Assembly: GCA_023974075.1 (NCBI GenBank)
Contig: CM043789.1
Span: 32,012,040-32,076,039, forward strand
DNA: 64,000 nt
Source of the DNA: Chaenocephalus aceratus
Taxonomy: Eukaryota; Chordata; Actinopteri; Perciformes; Channichthyidae
Direction: 5' to 3'
The notes below the pieces were generated by a model that saw only the letters and a program-made list of their open reading frames with translations, did not search any database and was not told where the DNA came from. The translations under genes and the position numbers were made by a program. This document shows positions 13,365-46,600 of the stretch, in pieces. The first letter of the stretch is position 1; each line of letters opens with the position of its first letter.

Positions 13365-13634
13365 GCCACAAGCGGGCGGCAGGAGCGGGGCTGTCAGCAT
13401 CAGCGGGGCTGTCAGCATCAGCGGCTGTAGATCAGTTGTATGTATTTAAACTCGATGCGCTCTGAAACTACGGGGCGGCCAAGGTAAAAAAATACACATG
13501 CGTTAATCGCGTTAAAATAATTAGTGGCGTAAATCTGTTTTTATTATCGGTCTTGAGAAGCAGGAAGTTATCGGTATCGGTTTCAAAAACCCAATATCGT
13601 GCATCCCTACCTGCATTCATACTAAAAAAAACTT

Positions 13635-14160
13635 CAATATGTCCAAAACTCAGCTGCCCACTTGCTCACCTCCACCCGGCGCTCAGACCACATCACCCCT
13701 ATCCTCCATGACCTCCACTGGCTCCCCATCAAACACCTGCATTGACTTTAAAATATTACTTTTCACTTTCAAAGCCCTCAACAACCTTGCCCCCCCCCCC
13801 CCTGTGACCTCATCCAACGACACACCCCCACCCGTCGCCTGAGGTCTGCTGAAGCTAACCTACTGTAGCCCATTAGGACAAAGCTCCGGACCTGGGGTGA
13901 CAGGGCCTTCGCAGCAGCCTCCCCCACACTCTGGAACTCCCTCCCCAGCCACGTCAGATCCGCCAACACTCTCACATCATTCAAACAATCCCTCAAAACT
14001 CACCTTTTCCCTCTTGCCTTCAACTCCTAATCAACTAACCCCTTGCCCTTATTCCACCTAGCTTAGCACGTTTTACTTTTGTTGTTATTTTTGTTTTACT
14101 TGCTTGTAAGCGCGTTGAGCACCAGGAAAAGCGCTTTATAAATGTAATGTATTATTATTA
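13635..14160 (+). mobile_element. LINE C-terminal fragment (L2-like), degraded
   Basis: Frames encode DFKILLFTFKALNNLAPP and, in another frame, the typical terminal reverse-transcriptase block of fish L2-like LINEs (WNSLPSHVRSANTLTSFKQS). The tail AAGCGCTTTATAAATGTAAT plus (ATT)n follows. Frameshifts make it inactive. Confidence 0.85.
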
Positions 14161-14739
14161 ATGTGGCTCAAATCATCATTGAGACAGCGATTGATTTTCT
14201 GTTTGCAAGATATATATGAAAAAAGGGGCAGATAGCTATTTAACAAAAAATGGGTAGAACACTACAGAACAATGGCTAGAAATAAGAAATGTATATACTA
14301 TGAAAATGAAGCGCGAGATAAAACGTGTTTGTTAACAAATAGAAGAAATGTTCGTGATTTGTATACCACATTTTTGCTTAATTTAGAAATGTATAATCAT
14401 GGCTATTTTCTTAATTTTTTATAACTTTCTAATTGTAAATATAGCTTAATGTAACAAACAATACTTACACAAACAAAACTCAATAGATGTAAAAAAACTA
14501 CATTGATAACAATTTCTCAGTGAGCAGGTGCACCTGCCACAGATACATACAAACTCATCAATAGCTGCTCATTCCTTAATGCTTCTTTGTTAAAAAAAAG
14601 TGTTAACAGCAGTAACACATTGTTCAATAACTGACATTGAATGCTCCAATTAAAAAAACAAAAAACAATGTAAAGTACTTAACCAATGGATGTTTATTTT
14701 AGTTACTTATTAAAAGTTGCCAAGTTTAAAGCAAAAAGA

Positions 14740-14815
14740 GCTAACTTTATTTATATAGTACTTTTCATACACAAAAGGTAACTCAAAGTGCTTCACAAAA
14801 CAAACAGACTTTTTT
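14740..14815 (-). mobile_element. Short LINE 3'-tail relic, reversed
   Basis: TTTATTTATATAGTACTTTT followed by CAAAGTGCTTCACAAAACA is the reverse of the common L2-like tail (...GTGAAGCACTTTG...). Too short to classify further. Confidence 0.5.
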
Positions 14816-14991
14816 TTACAGAAAATAAAGACAAAACTATGTCCCCCTTCTCAGGGAACCAAAGTAACACATAGCTTTGTGATTAATAAGGAACACTTAG
14901 AAACAAACTAAATAAAATAAAAAATACTCCTTAGTAATTCCGTACCAAAGAGTAACATGTGATATGAATACAAACAGGGTTTTCTACTCAC

Positions 14992-15665
14992 TTTTTGCCA
15001 GGCTTCCTTGGCTTTGTCCTCTTCTTCCTCGATTGCATTGCAAGTACTAAAAAGTACAGAGAAATCTGTTTTAAACATAGACCCATAACGTTACCTTGCC
15101 GTTTTTCTTATTTATTCTGGCTATTTTTAAGAGATTATCCCGTCGGGCCGCAGTTACGGGTTGCATTAGCACATCAGAGTAGCTAGCAGGCTACTTAGCT
15201 GAAGTGAACGCCTCTCAACAAGCTAACGTTTAACGGCCTTGGCGGTGTGTTGCCAGGCATTTTTAGTTAGCAGCTAACAGTCAAATTAGTGCCTTTTCGC
15301 TGCGAATATCACACAGGTCTTGTCAATTATTACGAAGAGCCCTGGTAAACGTATGAATAGTGTTAGGGGTGATCTGGCTTATTTTGACTATGACTTGATA
15401 ACTGTTTTGGCGTACATATAACAGAAGCTAACGTTAGAGTGATAGCTTACGGTAGAGCTAGCATACTGGTAACATACACAGAGCAGAACGCATGGTACAC
15501 TTTCACTCTTCATTTAAACTGTTACGTAGCTTCTTACAGTTGTACAAATCATTATGATTATTAATTTCCCATACAAATGTAATGAAGTCATGCGTGTGTG
15601 TTTTAAATAATATGTGTAAATAGCATTTTGAAGTAAGTTACATCAACGTTACCTTTTCTTTCCAT
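14992..15665 (-). CDS. srpk1: SRPK1-like SR-protein kinase, N-terminal two coding exons only (partial gene)
   Basis: Two small minus-strand exons join in frame. Exon 1 (15,665-15,653) is ATGGAAAGAAAAG followed by the donor GTAACG. Exon 2 (15,046-14,992) follows the acceptor TTTTTAG and ends at the donor GTGAGT. Together they read MERKVLAMQSRKKRTKPRKP and then GKK. This matches the remembered start of vertebrate SRPK1 (MERKVLALQARKKRTK...), a cytoplasmic and nuclear kinase that phosphorylates arginine-serine repeats of splicing factors. The kinase domain is not in the window; downstream exons should lie left of position 1, leaving an intron of at least 15 kb full of transposons. In human, SRPK1 lies close to MAPK14, so the neighbourhood supports the call. 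Only about 23 residues are seen, so the paralogue (a or b) cannot be decided. Confidence 0.75.
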
Positions 15666-16569
15666 GCTGCTAACCAGTCAGGACATACGCTGCGTTCACG
15701 AACTGTTGGAAATGCCGAAACTAAAGTGCGCGTAAACGAACGACCTAACAGAGATGAGCTGTAGGGGGCGGAGTGTAAAGAAACAGACTGTCAATATCTG
15801 TTTACATCTTAGGGTGTATATATGGTATCCTTCGGTGATACATTTAAACATTTACAACATCAATATAGAAAGTTTTCTCATATATTTTTTTATTGCCAGC
15901 ACAGTAAAGCTAGTAAGCTAGCTAGTAAGGTAAGTCAATGAACTGACTCAATAATGTTAGTTACGCAGAAGCAGAACAAATAAATTTGGGATACAACAGC
16001 CACAATAGGCTCTTACCAGAGTAAGGCCAGATAAGAAAAATGTGTTATTTCTTCCAAAAGTCACATAGTCGTGCATTGTTACACACATTTGTCTAAATTA
16101 CATATGAATATATCATTTGAACTAACCAGGAATATGTTAGTCAATGGGAGCACTACATTGTTAAGGAATCTCAATATAATGGCTCAGAGCTACTCAGAAC
16201 TTGAGTTATGTAAATCATAAGAGTTTGGACAGAATCTCTACTACTAATCAGTTTCCTTAATCATGTATTCACCCTTTCACTAGCTGTAAATCACAAAAAC
16301 ATTCAGTTATTGTTGCATTAGTAAATTGAGGACGGGGATTTTGACTGTGTGTATGCATGCATCCAAGTATCTATACTTCTGTGTATAATGTTTCATTCTG
16401 TATTTTAAAGTTTTAAAAAAAAACTTCAACTCTGTATTTCCCCACCTACATGTGTTGTCATATTACACATTGGCAGAAGTTATGCAGTTATTGAGCAGTG
16501 CTGCCGCCCAGTGGTGGAATACTGACCACCAAAAAACACAATATACTGTACAATGTTACAAGTTTGAAA
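15666..16569. other. srpk1 upstream region / mapk14-srpk1 intergenic
   Basis: About 0.9 kb between the inferred mapk14 poly(A) site and srpk1 exon 1. A CG-containing part at 15,680-15,780 (GTGCGCGTAAACG, GGGGGCGGAG) is the likely srpk1 promoter and 5' UTR on the minus strand. Confidence 0.45.
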
Positions 16570-18246
16570 AATAGTAGCCTTTATTTTCTAATGGTGGTAT
16601 TTACAGGTGGCGTGCTGTCTTGGTACATGTGATGAAGCATATAGTAATAAAAAGATATGAACACATCTCAGGCAAAGAAAGAAACCATTTACCAAATTAA
16701 CTACTGATAATTGAATATGGAACAAGATAAATATCCTATCTAGTTTTAATACTACAAAGAACGAGGCTTCAGCATTGCCCTTCAGCATCCAGTGAGTAAA
16801 CGTACACTCTGTCTTACAAACATGTGCCTTGCTAAATTATTCAAATGAATGACAAATACAATTCTAGCATTGCTACAAAAACAATCAATATTACAAGAAT
16901 CACAGGATAACATCACATCTTGATTTAACACACAAAGAATAAAATAATATTAGGAGAAAAGCTACAAGAAAACAAGCAGTTACAAATTAAATTGTGAAGA
17001 CACTGGTGTTTGGTAGACATTGGCCAGAGTTACTGTGGATATAGTGTGTATCTCACAAGGATCCCAAAAATAGTTCACATGGAAATAAGATTTTGTCAAT
17101 TTTTGTAGTACACTTCAGGACAATGAGTATACTGTTTAGTGGTTTTGGCGACAATACAAAATCATGGAATACATATTTTTTCTTTTAGGTTTTATATTGA
17201 ATTTCTTTTCAAAATAAGATACCTTTGGAGGGCAGTGCCTCAGTGAACACAATATGATAAATACATGTTCGAGAACTGCCAGAATATCTGCAACATTGTA
17301 CTCACAATCTTGCAGATACACAAGCTGTAACGGCAGTCACCACGGCTTAAAAGACATTTGAGATCATTGACGATACATTTGGTTTCTGAAACTGTAAGCT
17401 TTCCATAAATAATAAAAGAACCTTAAAATCTGACAAATAATATTCTCTTTTACATCGATATACAAACAACATAACAAAATATCATAAATACAGGGCGAAC
17501 TGGTGCCCCGAACATTCAATTAACATTAATAGTACTGTGTTTTATAAATGCAATATGATTAAAGTACATTATCAGTTGGTGTTGTGGTGGGAAAAAACAC
17601 ATACAAAAAAAAACTAACTAGCCAAATCCGGCTTTTTCATGCAAAAGTGTAGAGTGTGTAGAGGTAAATATTTTATATTTTAGCCTATCCTATAAATGCT
17701 TGTATTAAATAACACACTGAATATTTTAATATGCCATTTTGGGCTAAACTCTAGTAATAAACATCCTACTTTCAAAGGGTTCAGCTAAGTGTGACTCAGA
17801 TATTATGTCTATTATAGAAATAGGTTAACTATTGTCTAAATTACTTCTGTACAAATACTGTTTGACATATTTACACAATTCTCTAAGATGATAGAAATAT
17901 TGTTTTAATTAAATGTGTGGGGGAAAGATCAACTTTAGACACACTGCAGTATGAAAGTTTTCTATCAAACTTCTTTCCTACAATATTAATTACTGCCGAG
18001 TGGTCATTTGTTTTATAAAATGCCTAAAAGGAGTTACTGACATTGTTTGTAGTTTTCTGAATCAAAGAGGGGATCAATATTAACAATAAAGAAGGTAAAA
18101 ACTCAATAAAAATATAAGGATAATTTAAAGTCTGCCTCAGCGAGTAACAAAAACAGCAAAGTAGGGGACAGAAGGAACAGGATGTGGAGTTGTATCCCTG
18201 ATAAAACAACTTCCCCCGGAGATGAATGACGGCAGGCACTTGAATG

Positions 18247-18301
<55 letters not shown>

Positions 18302-18402
18302 TGTAAGAAAGTGGTGGATAGTCATCACAGACTCATAGTCCTTAAAGAGTGTTTCTTGGAAAACAAAATACGGAAGTAAAAGGTGCCTCCTCTTCCTCCA
18401 AC
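16570..18402 (-). other. mapk14: mapk14 3' untranslated region (likely extent)
   Basis: AT-rich, unique-looking sequence with no open frame follows the stop codon. On the minus strand an AATAAA lies at about 16,579-16,584, which I take as the probable poly(A) signal. A pure (GT)n tract (18,249-18,298; CA repeat in the mRNA) lies about 100 nt after the stop. The 3' end is inferred, not shown. Confidence 0.5.
18249..18298. repeat. (GT)n microsatellite in the probable mapk14 3' UTR
   Basis: 50 bp of pure GT, read as CA in the mapk14 transcript. Confidence 0.97.
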
Positions 18403-39344
<20,942 letters not shown>

Positions 39345-39562
39345 TCACATAAGAAAAACTTCCGCCACCCAGTCCTGCAGATTCGGTGCAGTTGTGCAAA
39401 GCAAATCCCCACGTCGGGGCTCTTTGAGACAACTTCCTCTGCTAAACGGGCTCGGGTCAGGAAGCTCGGTCTGGACTATCTTTCGCTGAATTTTTCGCAC
39501 TGTTCTAGACACATGAACGCGAACGTCACTTCGTCACTGCGCGCTCCCGGTATTAATTATTT

Positions 39563-39572
39563 TCTCGCGAGA
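39563..39572. promoter_or_regulatory. TCTCGCGAGA palindromic promoter element upstream of mapk14
   Basis: The perfect 10-bp palindrome TCTCGCGAGA lies about 360 bp upstream of the mapk14 start codon in a CpG-containing stretch. This motif is known from vertebrate TATA-less housekeeping promoters (bound by BANP; also discussed for ZBTB33/Kaiso). No TATA box is evident between it and the ATG. Confidence 0.6.
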
Positions 39573-39839
39573 ACTGAGACACAGTTGAGAAACAAGGGGA
39601 TATCCCTGTTGAGGACATTATAGGGAAACTCTCTCTATTTGTGGACACTGAACATATCAAATATTTTTAAATATACTGAAGATATAATGACGTTGACCTA
39701 ATATAATTACACCAGTGTTATCAGCTAATAATGTCTTCATAAAACAATGGAGCATTAATGCATACAAATATACAAAATATTGCTTTCAATATTAACCCCC
39801 AATTAACTATTTATTTATTACAACTAAGTGAAAGTTCAT

Positions 39840-40330
39840 TTGTAGTTGCTGATCAACAAATACAATACTTTAACACAAAAATAAAACGATATTTATGACT
39901 ATATAAGACAATGAATCGCAGTATAAGTATTCCACCATATATTTTTGCATACACCCAACAATGGCCAAAGTGCAGTCGTTTTATTTACTGCATAATTAGT
40001 TGAATTCAAATTGCCTATGTGTAATGTGTGCGGCACTGAGTTGTTGGAATATATCTAATCATGTCATGACCAAACAGTGACATTGATGCTTTTTTTATAT
40101 TCTGATACACAAATAAGATTCTTTATTACAAAAATAAAACAATTGTTATGACTATATAAGGTAATTAATCTTCCTAGTGCTAGACATACTCATCCATTTA
40201 TTTTGGCACACACCCTACAATGGCAAAGTTCATTCACTTATTTATAACCTGCATAGTTGAATTTTAATCGCCTGTGTGTAATATGTGTAGCAGTGAGGTG
40301 TTAATAAAAAATGTCTGTCAGCTGAATGGT
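39840..40330. repeat. Diverged tandem duplication, two copies, period about 250 bp
   Basis: ACAAAAATAAAACGATATTT/ATGACTATATAAGACAAT at 39,876 recurs as ACAAAAATAAAACAATTGTT/ATGACTATATAAGGTAAT at about 40,129, and the following CACACCCAACAATGGCCAAAG and CCTATGTGTAATGTGTG blocks recur in the same order. AT-rich, no coding potential. Confidence 0.75.
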
Positions 40331-40424
40331 GTAAAACGTCATCATAAGGCAACAGGAGCATTACAGGGCTTTTTCATAGAAGACATTATGATATGATGCC
40401 GCATGAAAAGCACAGGTGTGACTT

Positions 40425-40680
40425 ATCAATCAATCAAAGTTTATTTATATAGCCCAATATCACAAATGTTACATTTGTCTCAGTGGACTTCACAGTTTGT
40501 ACAGAATATCAGTATGACAATACGACACCCTCTGTCCTTAGACCCTCACATCGTACAAGGAAAAACTTCCGGAGAAAACCCACAGTTTAAAGAGAAAAAT
40601 GGGAGAAACCTCAGGGAGAGCAACAGAGGAGGGATCCCTCTCCCAGGACGGACAGACGTGCAATAGATGCTGTGTGTAAA
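40425..40680 (-). mobile_element. LINE 3' tail (L2-like), reversed copy
   Basis: Starts ATCAATCAATCAAAGTTTAT and is nearly identical, in reverse, to 5,349-5,615. Lies about 1.3 kb upstream of the mapk14 start. Confidence 0.7.
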
Positions 40681-41217
40681 TGATGAAACTTATAGATGAA
40701 TGGCTGATTTATTCTGGTTTATTTCAGTTTGGTTTCTGGTTTCTTTCAGTTTTAAGGTCCTGGTATTGTGCTTAATAAAATAAATTATCTTAGAAAAATG
40801 TCAACTCTAAACAATGACATTGAACATTTCCAGAGCTTAGATATAATACACTTTCCAAAGCACTAAAGTCACTGGAATTATAAATCTGCTGACAGCAGCA
40901 GGTTGTCCTCAGACAAAAAAGTGTGGATCAACTGCACTATTGGCAAAAGCCAGAGGGTTGATTTGGTGAGTTGGGAGACACTGCATATACTGTTCCTTGT
41001 GTGCTTCTATTTCAGTTTTTCAGAAACAAAAAACTTTGGTTTTAAAGTACAGCATGTGGGAAAATAAAACCACTGTGATAGAACGTTTTATTGCCTTTAT
41101 TGACACCATTTGTTGTACTATTGTGCTGGATTTATAAGGGACAGCCCAACCCGAGATTAGACTGTTGAACATGAAATCAATGACAATAAATGGCTTTAAT
41201 AATAACTAAATTATTGA

Positions 41218-42270
41218 CCAGGGGGGTATACTGCGAAGCAGGATTTTCGCTTAGCCGGCTAAATTCAGGGAAAACTCCGGCTTTCCGGTCATCCGAAGCT
41301 GGTTCTCTTTTTAGCAGGCTAGATCTCCATGGTAATATATGCTAAGCAGCTAACCTGGTCGGGACCAGGTTAGGTTGCAGGCTAAGAGCTCAACTCAGTG
41401 AAAGCACCGCCTGCTGACCAATCAGAGCTCAGTGTGCGGAGTTTAAAGCGATCAAGTCATATTACAGGAGAAAGGAAATGCAGAAAAGCTGCCGTCGCAG
41501 GAAAGACGGCCGGCAAAATCACCGACTGTGTGAACGTGAACATTAATAGAATATCACCTCCATCTTCAGAGCAAATCTGACTATTATAACATTAGCGTTA
41601 AGAAAGCTTACTTAAATATCGGCCACAACATAAGTAACCGGATCAGAGTACATTAAGTACAGTCCGCAGCATATCACTTCATAATGTATCATATATCTCC
41701 TTATCTGAGTCAGCTGAGCCGTATCTGGCCGTGCAACACTCACAGTGTCACAGACTGTATGCAGAAGTATTATTTTAAGCAACACATTAAGTTGAGGAAA
41801 CACTCGAGACAAATGTAATTAAAGTCAGATCGTGTTTTAGACGGGGCAGTGATATCATAAACCTGTTATGTACGCATTCAAACACTTTTTCTTTTGCCAG
41901 CTGTATTCACCTTGCAGGTGCAGCTATGTGGCTTTTATCCTGGATAAAGTGTTTAAGTCATGGATGTTTAAAGTTTAACTTCTTCATTTTTGACTAGTAT
42001 TAAAGTTCACTTTTCATTCAGGAAGTATGCCGCTGCGCTGTCAGTACGCTTCTCCATGTTTGTGATTTGGTTGTCGAATGCTCCAAATACCACCCCTTTC
42101 ATGTGAACGCGCACCTAACTAGATAGGACACGGCTGGCTTGAGCGATCCACTTGATAACCAGCGTCGTAGTACAGTTTAGCGACAGCGCGTATGTTTTGG
42201 ATTAGGGCCCAACCGGCTAACTCAAACATATCCAGGTTAGGTTGAACCAGTTCGTAGCATAGGCCCCAGG
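41218..42270. mobile_element. Non-autonomous DNA transposon with imperfect CCWGGGGNNTATNCTNCGAA ends
   Basis: Left end CCAGGGGGGTATACTGCGAA and reverse of right end CCTGGGGCCTATGCTACGAA are inverted with a few mismatches, followed inward on both sides by AACCTGG/CCGGCTAA motifs. No target duplication could be fixed and no transposase is present; a Harbinger-like origin is a guess. Confidence 0.65.
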
Positions 42271-43654
42271 AGTGACTCGATGTTAGTTGTGACATGACAG
42301 TTTATCTCCTGAGACGGAAAAAATAATGTGGGATGAATTGCAAAATCCAAAGTACAAATCTGATGCAGATCTATCCACTGTAAAACGAATATACTCACGT
42401 CTGTAATTCCTGTCAAAGCTGGCTCAACTAACTATTAGCCAAAAGATGAGTAACTCTAAATTAAATATACTTTGTTTCAGAATTGTACTTCATTTTAATT
42501 TATTATGGATTTTATAATATATTATATATTAGGGAACAAACAAACATTACACACAATTGATTTGAATCAATGAATCATGAACAAACTCTTGAATGTCACT
42601 GAAGATGACTTTTGTCTAAAAAAAAAACACACACACACACAGAAATGATCAGATTATTGTTTTACTCAAAATTGCATTGCTTCCCCTCCAAAGACAGTTT
42701 CTTCTTTTAAAAAAATATAACATAATGTGGCAGAATTAACTCAGAATAAAAGTATCTAATTAAAAGGGTACAAAAAGCACCATCTCCATTCAGATCTTCT
42801 GTTAAGTCTGATTTAACTTTCCAATTTCATAAATGTTATTATATGCCTCTTTCAAAGTTATGCTTCCATCTGTGATACTCTACAGTTGTGTTACATATCT
42901 TAGTTTCATTTGACAAAATGTTATCTATTGATAGGTTAAAGTAAATATAACATACACCTGTGCAAAATGTGTAATTTCAAACAAAAACAAAGCTTAAGAG
43001 ATGCCAGCACTGTTCTGAAAAAAAATTAAAATAAAGGAAATTAAGAAACTAAAATATAATGTGTACCTAAGAAAATCTTTATATATTAGCTTTGTTTATG
43101 TTCCCCTCCACCCTTGACACAAGAGGTGATACAGAAAATAAAACAGCACAGCTGGGAGCAAGCACAGTAGATCGTGATTAGTTCTCTGGCAAATCTCGAT
43201 TGGTCATATATTTTTCCAAGTATATACAGCTAGACCCATTTTATGTTGTATACAGGTATAACATATAATGCACACACTGCCCTTCAATCTTCTGCATCCT
43301 TCAATATAAATATTCATGGGGTGTGGATGGAGACAACCAACAGTGTTACCCAACAATGAATGATACAAAGGCACCCAACTGGCTCTTCTCTCCTCTGTGA
43401 TAACTGTGGAGTAGATTCCGGATGCCCATCATGTTCTGTAGTGCACACACATTATCAAGGAAGCGGTTATGTACCCAGTCACCAGAAGGGGCAGCACTAG
43501 CTAGGTCTTTCCCTTGGGGTCAACAGGCCAATGGGGTTTCATGGCCATGTAATCCAAGAGATGTCCCAACAACAGGGATTAGCACATGGCCAGAGTGTTG
43601 AGTCCATCCCCAGCCTGCACCCGTCTGTGTCCTTTCCAGTCCATTCAGACTCTA
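42271..43654. other. mapk14-tmem167b intergenic and probable tmem167b 3' UTR
   Basis: AT-rich. The part nearest tmem167b (43,350-43,654) is less AT-rich and may be its 3' UTR on the minus strand. No other gene seen. Confidence 0.4.
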
Positions 43655-46600
43655 TCATTTCAAGAAGACAATGTAGAAGGCCATGGTCAAACAGGAAATA
43701 GCCACAGCAATATGCAGCCGCGTCCCGATTATCGCAGCTGGGAAGAGAGATGGAGGAAAATTACATGAAAAACTTTGAACATACAAACCAGTAGAATATA
43801 GTTTACCATGAGAACATGTAGAACTCTTGGATGAGGCGTTATCATAAGTGAGTGAGTTTAACATTACACTGCCGTCTGGAAATATTTGGGCAGTGAAACA
43901 TCCTCTGTTGTTTTGACTACATACGATAGAACAATACATTTAAAATGAAACTCTGATTACGATTTTTTCTGACATTGATATTAAAGGGCTTTTACCTCTA
44001 CATATATATATCTGTAGTACTGTAGTGGACATTTTGTTAACATGCATCTCCTATTAATCTTTTGAGCTACTCTATCAATCCCTGATGTACTGTACAGAGG
44101 ACATCCTGGTCTTTCCAGTGATATGTCATTGGTTAAAATTGCATGCTGGGAAGTTCCTCTTTCTTTTCAACCAAAATGGCTGGCATACCAAAAACAAAAT
44201 GTTATAGAAGCAGGAGGAGAAGTCAAATATTGTTGAATAATTGTAATTTTTACATAATTATATGTTCTTGTTTATTAACATGCGAGGAACTAAATAATTA
44301 GTTCTGAAAGCAATTAAATAATTCAAGTTTTCAAATAACAGCTCTTTCATAAATGTCCATTCTAGTGGACGTCAGGACCATCTTCATGGACTTTATGACT
44401 CAATATTGTTGCAGGAGACGGAACTGAAGCAGACATTTTCTGTAACCAGATAGTTCAGGGAGATTAAGATTTTGAGCTCTCAGATGATGAGAGAGATGAG
44501 GCTTTCACACCTGGGATAGAAGAGGGTCAAGAAGAAGGGGGGGAAAGATGCAGGAGGCTCCATGAGCGCACAGATACAGATAGAGAGACAGATAGGGACG
44601 AGCTGGAAAGACATGGCCCCCTGTGGGCCAAGAGTAGCACGTATGTCTTATTGTTGTTTTTATTTTAAGTGGAGCCATGACAAATGAGAATTGCCTCAGG
44701 AATGCAAGCTTTGTTTCTATGACCAGGTCAAATGGAGACAACATCCATAAAACTAGTCAAGATGACCCTACAGCCCGTGCTGACTGGAGTCAATGAGGTA
44801 CTTTTCCACTACATTGACTACAAAGTCTTTGAAGATCTGGAAAGATTAGTTAGAACTAGTTTTTTAGTGACCAAATAAACAGCAATGTTCAGATCAATTA
44901 CTTATTCATGTTTTAAATAAAGGTGAATGTATTATTGTATTAATATCACTCTATAACCATAATACGTTACATAGTCTATCTATTAATTTTGGCTGTCTTT
45001 TCAAACTAAAATAGTCCCGACGTCCTCTACAGTGGACATACTGTAACATTTAAAAATTAAATTAAATTCAAAAAGTCTAAATTGCAAGATGTTTTTTTAA
45101 CTCTAAATAGGTAGGAAATCACAAAAAAAGGAAATTGGAAGACACTTGTTTTCCTCGGGTCCCAGGAGGATAGGGCTTTACACAGTGCATCCAAACTCTC
45201 AAAATAGATGCAGGGTTTCCCACATATAGACTATACTTGGGCGGGCCGCCCAGGTATATTAACGGCCGCTTAAGTATTTTTCGCGACCCATTTAGTTGTT
45301 TTTTTTTTTATACTTTTTTTTTTTTTTTTTATTCGTCCGTGACCATGACGCCATCTGCGATCGATTAACTTGTGGAGAATGATCCCTCGCTCTACACCTC
45401 CTGTACCCAGCCCCGGACTGGCCATCGGGAGGACCGGGGAGTTTCCCAATGGCCTGGCCTGTTAAGTGGCCTGCCTCACACAGGGTGACTGGCTGTCTAC
45501 ATGATGTGGTCTGCCTCACACAGGGTGACTGGCTGTCTACATCATGTGGTCTGCCTCACACAGGGTGACTGGCTGTCTACATCATGTGGCCTGCCGACAT
45601 GTCATACAGATCATAAATTAAAACCCTTGATTGGTCTCTGTGTTTCATTCAAGCTCGGGATAACCTCAGCTCAGGTGAGGTAAAGGACTATTAAGATAGT
45701 TAACTTAGGCTGCGGCCACACGAGGACGAATTCGGTCGTTTGTGTTACCGTTTAGTGTCATATAGACCGTTCGGCCACACGAGGACGACCGAATACGGCA
45801 CTAAACGACTGAGGAAACGATAACGGGTCCCAAGGTGGATAGAAAGGCATACGCAACTCTCTGGGGGGTCAAAACGGCTCCGTGTGTGCGCCCTATCCGA
45901 ACATTTTCAGATCACTGATAGTGATTGCGCAATAGCCCCGCCTCTTCTGCTCACCTCCGCTTACCCCGCACCATTGCTGAAGTGTTTCGCCACCAACAAC
46001 AACAACAATGGCGGATCGCAGAGTTGCTATCGTGCTCCGGACGCTATTGACCATGCTACAGTTGTTTGTGCAACATCTACAGCAATAATGATGAGGCAAT
46101 AGCCCCGCCTCTCCCGACCTCTGCTGCTCACCCCGCGTCAAAGTAAACTGCACCCTGAATTCAGATTATTTATCTTTCTCTCGATATGGACCTAAACGCG
46201 AGTGAAGTCTAATCTGACAGGACGGAGACACGCAGCTCTGCTTCACCTGCAGCTCCTCCCGCTGCAGCAAAACATACACTTCAAGTCAGATCATCACCCT
46301 TAGCTATTTTAATTACCTCTCACTCCCTAAACTAGTTATAAATATGTTTATTTTTACTGTCGGCCCGGTCACTCATTACTGGATCAGCTGCTGCATGAGA
46401 CAGACACTGACGCTGTCCGAAGAGAGGGAGGAAAAAGAGAGGCTCCGTGTATTTTATTATTATATTATATAGAGTCGTTATTCATTTGTTTTAAAGCTCA
46501 ATAAATAACAAAGAAGACCTTTGACCGGCACTTTTATAATTTTGTCCGGAAGATTTAAACTTTAATACACGTTGACTGGCGAAAAACTCTGCCCGGTTCC

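Larger units (their letters stand above)
11843..13609 (+). mobile_element. hAT element (second copy of the 7.6-kb family), host of two nested insertions
   Basis: Ends TAGGGATGCACGATAATT and AATATCGTGCATCCCTA with a perfect 8-bp target duplication CCTGCATT (11,835-11,842; 13,610-13,617). It carries the same BED-finger fragment (CQYCG...HLKHRH, about 12,640-12,760). Two other elements interrupt it at 11,990-12,606 and 13,156-13,364. Opposite orientation to the 7.6-kb copy. Confidence 0.93.

Noticed and set aside
43979..45060. Possible piggyBac relic (TTAA at the left, acidic open stretch at 44.47 kb)
   Set aside because: No matching right terminus or second TTAA with inverted ends could be shown.
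45471..45592. CRISPR-like array
   Set aside because: Contiguous 40-bp tandem units without spacers in a vertebrate genome; a minisatellite.
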